Program-made: the position numbers and the translations under genes | The notes under the pieces: generated by a model | What the model was told of the DNA's origin: nothing | What the model saw: only the letters and a program-made list of their open reading frames with translations | Databases searched by the model: none | In this document: in pieces, positions 6,502 to 12,355 of the stretch | Layout of the letters: the number at the start of each line of letters is the position of its first letter | Position numbering within the stretch: position 1 is the stretch's first letter | NCBI GenBank assembly: GCA_027317055.1 | Contig: DAHVFK010000061.1 | Span: 1-12,355, forward strand | Source: Betaproteobacteria bacterium | GTDB taxonomy: Bacteria; Pseudomonadota; Gammaproteobacteria; Burkholderiales; SG8-39 | Reading direction: 5' to 3' | Length of the DNA: 12,355 nucleotides

Positions 6502-7826
6502 TGACCCCGTCGATCCGGCGCCGGCTGCTGGTCTGGCTGCTGGGCAGCGCCACGCTCGCGGTCGCCGCGGGCGCGGTCTCGACCTATCTGGTCGCGCGCA
6601 AGGAGGCAAATCAGCTCGCCGACTACCAGCTGCAGCAGATGGCGCTGTCGTTCCGCGACCACGCGCTGGCAAGCGGCCTGATTCCGCACGAGGACGAGGA
6701 TGGGCCGGGGCTCGAGGTGCTGGTCCAGATCTGGAACCAGGAAGGCGTGCGGCTCTATATGTCGCATCCCAGGTCCGGCATCCCGGACCGCGCCCAGCTC
6801 GGCTTCGCCGACGTCGCCTCGCGCCAGGGCCGCTGGCGCGTGTACTCGGTGCAGGTGCGCGACCACGTCATCCAGGTCGCCCAGCCCTACTCGGTGCGCA
6901 ACCGCATCGCCGCCAGCGTCGCGCTGCGCACCGCCTGGCCGCTGGCCGCCGTGCTGCCGCTGCTCGGCCTGCTGATCTGGTTCACCGTCGGCAGGGGCCT
7001 GTCCCCGCTCGAGCGTCTTGCGCGCGACGTCGGCCGCCGCTCGCCCGATGCGCTCGAACCGCTGCCGCAGCACGGTTTGCCGAAAGAGGTCCGGCCGCTG
7101 GTGCAATCGCTAAACGACCTGCTGCAGCGGCTGGAGCGCGCGCTGCATACCCAGCGCGCGTTCGTCGCCGACGCGGCGCACGAGCTGCGCACGCCGCTCA
7201 CCGCGCTGCGCCTGCAGGCGCAGGTCGCCGAGCGCGCCAGCGACCCCGCCGAGCGCGGCGAGGCGCTGGGCAACCTGAAGCAGGGCGTCGAGCGCGCCAG
7301 CCACCTGGTGCAGCAGCTGCTGACCCTCGCGCGCGCGGAGGACCTGCCGGCGAAGATCGCACCGGCCGCAGTGCGCCTGGACGAGCTCGCGCGCGACGTG
7401 GTGGCCGAGTACACGCCGCTGGCGCAAACCCGCGGCGTCGATCTCGGGCTGGCGCGGATCGAGGCGGTGACCGTAGCGGGCGCCGCCGCGGGGTTGAGGA
7501 CCCTGCTGTCCAATCTGGTCGACAATGCGGTCCGCTACACGCCGTCGCCGGGGCGCGTGGACGTCGCCGCGTTCCACGACGGCGCGCTGGCCGCGCTCGA
7601 GGTGAGCGACAGCGGGCCGGGGATTCCGCCCGAGGAGCGAACGCGGGTGTTCGACCGCTTCTACCGTCGCGCCGGCGAAATCAGCGACGGCAGCGGGCTC
7701 GGGCTGGCGATCGTCAAGCAGATCGTAGAGCACCACGGCGGAACGATCGCGCTCGAGGACGCGGGCAGCGCCGGCGGCCTCAAGGTCGCGGTGCGCCTTC
7801 CCCTCGCAGCGCCGCCTGCGCCCTAG
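6501..7826 (+). CDS. qseC: Sensor histidine kinase, QseC/PmrB-like
   Basis: This 441-residue inner-membrane kinase is partner to the adjacent regulator. Membrane segments lie near 9-31 and 141-163, enclosing a periplasmic sensor of about 110 residues with an acidic cluster HEDED (63-67). A short HAMP-like linker follows. The dimerisation/phosphoacceptor domain has FVADAAHELRTPLTALRLQ with His227. The ATPase domain shows the N box LLSNLVDNAVRYTP (335-348), G1 DSGPGI (370-375), F box FDRFYR (384-389) and G2 GSGLGLAIV (397-405), so all catalytic motifs are intact. The ATG overlaps the regulator stop by one base, with AAAGG at 6493-6497. The ligand is unknown: QseC senses adrenergic/AI-3 signals and PmrB senses metals or pH in enterobacteria, and neither can be assumed here. 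Its TAG lies in a CTAG shared with the convergent ggt stop. Confidence 0.94.
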   Translation: MTPSIRRRLLVWLLGSATLAVAAGAVSTYLVARKEANQLADYQLQQMALSFRDHALASGLIPHEDEDGPGLEVLVQIWNQEGVRLYMSHPRSGIPDRAQLGFADVASRQGRWRVYSVQVRDHVIQVAQPYSVRNRIAASVALRTAWPLAAVLPLLGLLIWFTVGRGLSPLERLARDVGRRSPDALEPLPQHGLPKEVRPLVQSLNDLLQRLERALHTQRAFVADAAHELRTPLTALRLQAQVAERASDPAERGEALGNLKQGVERASHLVQQLLTLARAEDLPAKIAPAAVRLDELARDVVAEYTPLAQTRGVDLGLARIEAVTVAGAAAGLRTLLSNLVDNAVRYTPSPGRVDVAAFHDGALAALEVSDSGPGIPPEERTRVFDRFYRRAGEISDGSGLGLAIVKQIVEHHGGTIALEDAGSAGGLKVAVRLPLAAPPAP

Positions 7827-9556
7827 TCGCCGAGCGCGACGCCTTCGCGCCGCGGGTCGGCGCCGCCACGCCAGCCGCCCGGTACACGTTCGATTCCCTG
7901 CACCCCGCTAGTCAGACGCGCGAAATTGAGCACGTGGCCCCGTTCGGCGAGCGCGCCGTCCAGGTCCTGGGCCGCGCTGTCGCGCTCGAGCAGGGTCGGA
8001 CCATTGGTGCTGCCGAAATTGGGCGCCGCGATCGCCGCCTGGATGTCGAAGCCCCAGTCGAGCGCCGCGACCAGGGTCTTGGCGACGTAATCGACGATCG
8101 CCGCTCCGCCCGGAGAGCCGAGCAGCATGCGCAGCCTGCCGTCGCGATCAAACACCATTGTAGGCGCCATCGTGCTGCGCGGCCGCTTGCCCGGCTCGAC
8201 GCGGTTGGCTGCCGGCAGCCCGCGCGCCTGCGGCTCGAAAGAGAAGTCCGTCAGCTCGTTGTTGAGCAGGAAGCCGCGCACCATGATGCGGGCGCCGAAC
8301 GCGTTCTCGATCGTAGTGGTCATGGCCACCGCGTCGCCGTGGCGGTCGACGATCGACAGGTGGCTGGTGCCGTGGTGCTCGGTGTCGGGCACGTCGGCGG
8401 CGAGCGGAGCGAGCGCCGGCTCACCCGGCTGCGCCGCGCCCATCGAGCGCACGCCGATCAGGCGCGCGCGCTGCTCGAGGTAAGCGGGATCGAGCAGCCC
8501 TTTCACCGGCACGCGCACGAAGGCGGGATCGCCGATGTAGCGTGCGCGGTCGGCATAGGCAAGCCGCGACGCTTCGCTGAACAAGTGCACCGCCAGCGCC
8601 GACAGCGGCGGCGCGCGGTCGAACGCCGTATGCTCGAGCACGCCGAGCAGCTCGAGCAGCGTGACCGCGCCCGCGCTCGGCGGTCCCATGCCGCAGATGC
8701 GCACCTGCCGGTAGGGTCCGCACACCGGATCGCGCGCGCGCGCCGCGTAGCCCTGGAGGTCGGCCGGCGTCATGTCGCCGCCGCGGGCACGCACGGCGCG
8801 CACGATGTCGGCGGCGATCGGTCCGGTATAAAGCGCATCGGCCCCCTGCGCGGCGATGCTGCGCAGCGTCGCGGCATAGGCCCGGTTGACGAGCACGCTA
8901 CCCACATCCAGCGCGTGGCCGTCCGCGTCGTAGTACAGGGCGCGCGCATTCGGGTCGGCGCGCAGGAAGCGGTCGCGCTCGAGCAGCCGGTGCAGCCGGG
9001 GTGAGACCGCAAATCCGCTCTCGGCCAACCGTATCGCGGGCGCGAACAGGCGCGCCCAGGGCAGCCGTCCGTGGCGCCGGTGCGCGAGCTCGAGCATACG
9101 CAGCACCCCCGGCACGCCGACCGACTTGCCGCTGGTCACCGCGTCGTAGAATTGCAGCGGCTGGCCGTTCGCGTTGAGGAAACGGTCAGGCCGCGCGGCC
9201 TGCGGCGCGGTCTCGCGGCCATCGTAGCTGCGAACACGCCGCTCGGCGCGCGACCAGTACAGCAGGAAGGCGCCGCCGCCGAGGCCGGACGACTGCGGCT
9301 CGACCAGGCCGAGGACTGCCTGCACCGCGATCGCGGCATCGAGCGCGCTGCCGCCGGCGTGCAGGATCTCGAGCCCCGCCTCGGCCGCGAGCGGGTTCGC
9401 CGCGGCGACCATCTCGTGTCTGGCACTGACCGCCTGTTTCGCGCTCCAGCCGCTTGCCGCCTCGGGCGCCGGCTGCGCGACGGCCGCAGCGCAGAAGAAG
9501 ACAAAGACGACCGCCGCCGCCCACCCCGCCCGCAGCGTCTCGGATCCCGGCCGCAC
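7823..9556 (-). CDS. ggt: Secreted gamma-glutamyltransferase
   Basis: This Ntn hydrolase cleaves gamma-glutamyl bonds (glutathione and related compounds) and transfers or hydrolyses the glutamyl group. I place the start at GTG 9556, which overlaps the upstream hydrolase stop (TAGTG); it gives 577 residues, a normal length, and a signal peptide (hydrophobic 12-27, likely cleavage after Ala-Val-Ala at 25-27). The next ATG (residue 49) would remove the signal. Motifs: SGLGGGAFLLY (90-100), YDGRETAP (111-118, with substrate-binding Arg114), PPSAGAVTLLELL (292-304), autoprocessing site GTSHLS with nucleophile Thr397, FLLNNELTDFS (429-439) and the oxyanion GSPGG (480-484). Processing would give a heavy chain ending at 396 and a 181-residue light chain. 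The lid loop after NNELTDFS is shorter than in E. coli GGT. A related acylase activity is possible but less likely. It is the last gene of the MFS-hydrolase-ggt operon. Confidence 0.94.
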   Translation of the reverse strand: MRPGSETLRAGWAAAVVFVFFCAAAVAQPAPEAASGWSAKQAVSARHEMVAAANPLAAEAGLEILHAGGSALDAAIAVQAVLGLVEPQSSGLGGGAFLLYWSRAERRVRSYDGRETAPQAARPDRFLNANGQPLQFYDAVTSGKSVGVPGVLRMLELAHRRHGRLPWARLFAPAIRLAESGFAVSPRLHRLLERDRFLRADPNARALYYDADGHALDVGSVLVNRAYAATLRSIAAQGADALYTGPIAADIVRAVRARGGDMTPADLQGYAARARDPVCGPYRQVRICGMGPPSAGAVTLLELLGVLEHTAFDRAPPLSALAVHLFSEASRLAYADRARYIGDPAFVRVPVKGLLDPAYLEQRARLIGVRSMGAAQPGEPALAPLAADVPDTEHHGTSHLSIVDRHGDAVAMTTTIENAFGARIMVRGFLLNNELTDFSFEPQARGLPAANRVEPGKRPRSTMAPTMVFDRDGRLRMLLGSPGGAAIVDYVAKTLVAALDWGFDIQAAIAAPNFGSTNGPTLLERDSAAQDLDGALAERGHVLNFARLTSGVQGIERVPGGWRGGADPRREGVALGD

Positions 9557-10365
9557 TACAGCCTGTGCGCGAATTCGAGCAGCGCCGCGGCGAAGGCCGC
9601 GGGACGCTCGATCGGGATCAGATGTCCGGCATCGTCGAACACCACCGACCTGTGCTGCGGGATGCGCGCGGCGAGCGCGGCGAAATCCTCGGCGACGTAG
9701 AACACGCGGTCGTGACGCCCGGTCATCAACAGAACGGGCAAGCGCAGCTGCTCGTAGGCCAGGTCCCAGTCTGCGGCAAGCGACCCCTCGAGCAGCCGGA
9801 ACAGCCCATCCGCGGGATCCGCCGGCCGGTAGGGCTCGGGGCCGAACGCGCCCGCGCGCATCGCATCGAGCTGATCGGGGTTCGCCAGCATCGGCAGATT
9901 CGCCTCCATCACCAGCCGCGAGCCGCCCAGCCGCGCGAGCGTCAAGACCGCGCGGTTGATCCATTCCAACCGCGTGCCGGATTTCCTGAGCGTGTTGATG
10001 AGCACCAGCGCCTCGGCCCGCGCACCGGCGAGTTGCGCCTGCGCCGCATACAGCCCGCCGATCGAAAGTCCGACCAGAATCGGCCGCGGCGGCGCCACCG
10101 CCTTGAGCAGCCGCAGCAGGTCCTCGACCACCAATTCCGCTGTGAGCGCGGTCCGCGCGCCGAAGCGCGTATCGACCTGGCCGCGGAAGTTCCACGCCAG
10201 CGTGCCGTAGCCCGCGGCGCGCAGCCGCGGGCCGATCTCGGGTTGCTGCCAGGCCGCGGTGCTGCCGGTCAACGCGTTGACGAACACGAACGTGCGCCCC
10301 GCAGCAGCGGGCGGATCGTACTCGTAGTGCAGGCTTTCGCCAGGAGCGATTTCGAGCGTGGACAT
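9556..10365 (-). CDS. Alpha/beta-fold hydrolase
   Basis: This 269-residue protein is a single-domain alpha/beta hydrolase without a signal peptide, so probably cytoplasmic. The likely catalytic triad is Ser101 in the nucleophile elbow GLSIGG (99-104), Asp219 in LMTGRHDRV (213-221) and His248 in DDAGHLIPIE (244-253). A helical cap occupies about 125-200. The oxyanion segment reads FVFVNALTGS (26-35) instead of the usual HG-x-G, and the next loop is AWNFRGQVDTRF (57-68) instead of D-x-R-G-x-G-x-S, placing it in a distinct subgroup. Substrate cannot be deduced; esterase, lactonase and acyl-transfer-like chemistry are all possible. ATG 10365 follows the MFS stop by two bases, with GGAG (10371-10374) inside the end of the MFS gene. 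Its TAG overlaps the ggt GTG, so the three genes are very probably one transcript. Confidence 0.88.
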   Translation of the reverse strand: MSTLEIAPGESLHYEYDPPAAAGRTFVFVNALTGSTAAWQQPEIGPRLRAAGYGTLAWNFRGQVDTRFGARTALTAELVVEDLLRLLKAVAPPRPILVGLSIGGLYAAQAQLAGARAEALVLINTLRKSGTRLEWINRAVLTLARLGGSRLVMEANLPMLANPDQLDAMRAGAFGPEPYRPADPADGLFRLLEGSLAADWDLAYEQLRLPVLLMTGRHDRVFYVAEDFAALAARIPQHRSVVFDDAGHLIPIERPAAFAAALLEFAHRL

Positions 10366-10367
10366 GG

Positions 10368-11654
10368 CTACTCCAGATGGCTGGGGTGGGTCACGCCGGC
10401 CGGCGTGCGCAGCCAGAGCGCCGCGAACACAGCGCAGGCCAGAGGATAGAGTGCGAGCAGGCGCAGCGTGAGCGTCGGACTGCCGAGCAGGTCGAACGCC
10501 AGGCCGACGGGAAGCGGGCCGAGCGAGGCGCCGACCACGGCGACCATCTGTCCCGTGCCCTGCAGGCTGCCGAGGTGCTTGCGGCCGAAGAAACGCGGCA
10601 TCAGATAGCCGAACATCGTCATGCTGAAGGCATTGTTGAGCCCGAACCAGGCCGCATAAGCGATCGCGGAGGCGGTGTTCGCCACCAGCGTCACGCCGAC
10701 CAGCGCGCCCGCCTGCACCAGGAGCCCGGCGGCGAACACGTAGCGCGTGCGCACGCGATCGAACATGCGCCCGACCAGCGGCATCGCGAGCACCATGACG
10801 AGCGCCGAAACCGGGAACACGCGCGCCGCCGTCGCCGCCGCCAGCCCCTGCGCAGTGAGAATCGATACCTGATAGAAGTGCAGCGTCGTCACCAGCATTG
10901 CCATCCCGAACCAGCCCGCAGCGACCAGGTAGAAGGTTGGCGTCGCGAGCGCCTGGCGCAGCGTCAGCCCGTCGATCGCCGCGACCGGCGCGCCGTCGGC
11001 AGGCGCGGCCTCGCCGTCGGGGGCGAGGCCCTTGTCTTCGGGTTTGTCGTACACCAGCAGCAGCACCGGCGGCAGCAGGATCACCCAGGTCATCAGGCCG
11101 AGCACAACCCAGGCCCAGCGCCAGCCGAGCTGATTGATCAGATACTGGCCGAGCGGAGGATGCACCGCCATCGAGGTGGCGAATCCGAGCGCCATCAGCC
11201 CCATCGCGAAACCGCGCCGGCGGCTGAACCACTGCGCCACCAGAGTGGCGCAATTCATCATGAGCGAACCCTGGCCGAAGAAGCGCAGCAGGGCGAAACC
11301 GACCGCGAGCGTGATCAGCCCGGAAGCGGCCCCGAATAGCACGCAGGCGACGCCGAGCAGCAGGGCGACCACGAGCATCATGCGGCGCGAGCCGTGGCGG
11401 TCGACGAGCCGGCCCATCTTCGGCAGCAGGAACGCCGCGGCGAGCGTCGCCAGGCCGTAGGCGGAAGCGATCGCCGTTTTCGACAAGCCGAGCTCCCTGC
11501 CGATCGGGCCCACGAAAACGCTGAAGGTGTGCGACTGGCCGGGGCCGCTGGCAAAGATTCCGAGCCCTGCGACCGCGAGGATGGTCCAGCCGTAGAAGGC
11601 GCGCCGCTGCAGCGCGCCGAAGATCGCCTCGCGGAGGCCGGTTCCCACCGTCAT
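10368..11654 (-). CDS. MFS transporter, monocarboxylate/oxalate-formate (OFA) type
   Basis: This 428-residue inner-membrane protein has about 12 hydrophobic segments and belongs to the major facilitator superfamily. The opening FYGWTILAVAGLGIF (20-34), the SVFVGPIGRELGLSKT segment (45-60) and RFFGQGSLMM (124-133) with FSRRRGFAMGL (143-153) resemble the oxalate:formate antiporter/monocarboxylate porter subgroup. Motif A is GRLVDRHGSRR (81-91), repeated in the second half as GRMFDRVRTR (295-304). A cytoplasmic loop between the two six-helix halves (about 202-232) is Ala/Pro/Asp-rich. Substrate is unknown; a small organic anion is the family-based guess. ATG 11654 begins the long frame and has no clear Shine-Dalgarno sequence. 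It leads the operon containing the hydrolase and ggt and is divergent from the MBL gene, so it may import a compound processed by those enzymes, or export a product. Confidence 0.9.
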   Translation of the reverse strand: MTVGTGLREAIFGALQRRAFYGWTILAVAGLGIFASGPGQSHTFSVFVGPIGRELGLSKTAIASAYGLATLAAAFLLPKMGRLVDRHGSRRMMLVVALLLGVACVLFGAASGLITLAVGFALLRFFGQGSLMMNCATLVAQWFSRRRGFAMGLMALGFATSMAVHPPLGQYLINQLGWRWAWVVLGLMTWVILLPPVLLLVYDKPEDKGLAPDGEAAPADGAPVAAIDGLTLRQALATPTFYLVAAGWFGMAMLVTTLHFYQVSILTAQGLAAATAARVFPVSALVMVLAMPLVGRMFDRVRTRYVFAAGLLVQAGALVGVTLVANTASAIAYAAWFGLNNAFSMTMFGYLMPRFFGRKHLGSLQGTGQMVAVVGASLGPLPVGLAFDLLGSPTLTLRLLALYPLACAVFAALWLRTPAGVTHPSHLE

Positions 11655-11737
11655 GATGCCGCGGACTGTATCAGTTCGCGGGCCAGTAACGGAGGGATGT
11701 TTCGCTGCAACAGGAAATGCCCGTTGGATCGGGACGG

Positions 11738-11757
11738 ATCTTATCCTGCGCTAAGAT
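11738..11757. promoter_or_regulatory. Inverted repeat in the divergent MFS/MBL intergenic region
   Basis: ATCTTA-N8-TAAGAT is a perfect 6-bp dyad (arms 11738-11743 and 11752-11757) in the 127-base gap between the divergent MFS and MBL genes. Each arm also reads as a -10-like TAAGAT on its own strand. On the minus strand TTGCGT (11768-11763) lies 19 bp upstream of TAAGAT; on the plus strand TTGGAT (11724-11729) is 22 bp away, too far. It could be an operator controlling both directions. No regulator gene is adjacent in this window. Confidence 0.4.
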
Positions 11758-11781
11758 TTGGCACGCAAGAAGGAGACGGCC

Positions 11782-12355
11782 ATGACCCAACTGAGCATCG
11801 GCGCCGCCATCGCGGCGCGCATCGAGGAAACCTACGAGCCGAATTTTAACGCCGTCAAGTTCTTCCCGGACTGGGATCCTGCGGTTGTGCATGAGCACGC
11901 TGCCTGGCTTTCGCTCGATCACTACGACCCCGCCTCCGGCTTGCTCAAGCTCAGCGTCCACAGCTGGCTGCTCACCGTGGGCGGCAAGCGCATCCTGATC
12001 GATACCTGCGTCGGCAACCACAAGCCGCGCGCGGCGCGGCCCATGTGGCACATGCTGGAAACGCCTTACCTCGCGCGTCTGGCGGCGGCCGGGGCGCGCC
12101 CGGAGCAGATCGACATGGTGATGTGCACCCACCTGCATGTCGATCACATCGGCTGGAACACGCGCCTGGAAAGCGGGCGCTGGGTGCCCACCTTCCCCAA
12201 CGCGCGCTACGTCTTCAGCAAGAAAGACTATGAGCACTACCTCGCCATCGACCGCGATGCCGAAAAAGGGCCCGCCAACCTGGGATCGTTTCGCGACTCG
12301 ATCCTGCCCGTCGTCGAGGCTGGCCTGGCGCAGATGGTTTCGGGTGCTGTGGCGC
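11782..12355 (+). CDS. Metallo-beta-lactamase-fold hydrolase (partial, runs off right edge)
   Basis: An open frame begins at ATG 11782 after a strong AAGGAG (11770-11775) and continues for 191 codons to the window end without a stop. The metal-binding signature THLHVDHIGW supplies His117, His119, Asp121 and His122; the preceding strand ILIDTCVGNH (71-80) supplies the usual Asp of the fold. The later His and Asp ligands would lie beyond the window. There is no signal peptide at the N-terminus. The long lead-in before the fold (residues 1-55) and WHMLETPYLARL (89-100) resemble the stand-alone MBL hydrolases of the roughly 280-300-residue class that includes lactonases and phosphotriesterase-like enzymes. 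The substrate cannot be assigned; a quorum-quenching lactonase role is only a possibility. It is divergent from the MFS-hydrolase-ggt operon. Confidence 0.9.
   Translation, partial: MTQLSIGAAIAARIEETYEPNFNAVKFFPDWDPAVVHEHAAWLSLDHYDPASGLLKLSVHSWLLTVGGKRILIDTCVGNHKPRAARPMWHMLETPYLARLAAAGARPEQIDMVMCTHLHVDHIGWNTRLESGRWVPTFPNARYVFSKKDYEHYLAIDRDAEKGPANLGSFRDSILPVVEAGLAQMVSGAVA

Noticed and set aside
7934..9004. 356-codon plus-strand frame opposite ggt
   Set aside because: Arg/His/Ala-rich shadow of ggt; the ggt motifs on the minus strand are unambiguous.
9557..10195. Upstream extension of ggt to about 790 residues inside the hydrolase gene
   Set aside because: The extension is Arg-rich, overlaps the hydrolase completely and buries the signal peptide in the middle of the protein.
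10377..11339. 320-codon plus-strand frame opposite the MFS gene
   Set aside because: Highly charged His/Arg/Glu/Gln composition typical of the complement of a membrane-protein gene; no domain.
11724..11757. TTGGAT / TAAGAT as a plus-strand sigma-70 promoter for the MBL gene
   Set aside because: The 22-bp spacer is too long for a standard promoter; only the dyad is reported.

Overview
The window looks like ordinary chromosome from a GC-rich betaproteobacterium, probably Burkholderiales or a close relative. The grounds are the strong G/C third-position bias throughout, a MutL that carries its own endonuclease motif (typical of lineages without MutH), a DegQ-type protease followed by a QseBC-type two-component system, and close resemblance of several proteins to betaproteobacterial families. 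I saw no tRNA, rRNA, insertion sequence, integrase, CRISPR array or phage gene, and base usage looks even across the window. The organism assignment is inference from sequence character, not a search result.

Region 1 (1-3736, + strand) is a tightly packed housekeeping operon: a YbaK/EbsC-family aminoacyl-tRNA deacylase-like gene, mutL (mismatch repair), miaA (tRNA A37 prenylation) and gntK (gluconate kinase). Gaps are 1 base or less, with TGATG and ATGA stop/start overlaps. A consensus TATAAT lies just upstream of the first gene.

Region 2 (3737-7826, + strand) is an envelope-stress-like unit: a secreted Do/DegQ serine protease with two PDZ domains, a small secreted beta-rich protein of unknown function, a QseB-like response regulator and a QseC-like sensor kinase. 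A CTTAAG-N5-GTTAAG element overlapping the gntK stop codon closely matches the recognition sequence of PmrA/QseB-type regulators. This suggests that the encoded regulator controls its own operon, protease included. A perfect 12-bp GC hairpin between the protease and the small gene may attenuate transcription.

Region 3 (7823-11654, - strand) is a three-gene operon, read right to left: an MFS transporter of the monocarboxylate/oxalate-formate type, an alpha/beta hydrolase, and a secreted gamma-glutamyltransferase whose GTG start overlaps the hydrolase stop. It converges with the sensor kinase gene, and the two stop codons overlap within one palindromic CTAG.

Region 4 (11655-12355) is a divergent intergenic region with an inverted repeat, then the first 191 codons of a metallo-beta-lactamase-fold hydrolase that runs off the right edge.

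I did not find a clearly new biological system. The observations most worth following up are the PmrA/QseB-like box with its possible feedback loop, the uncharacterised secreted protein between the protease and the two-component system, and the transporter-hydrolase-GGT cluster.
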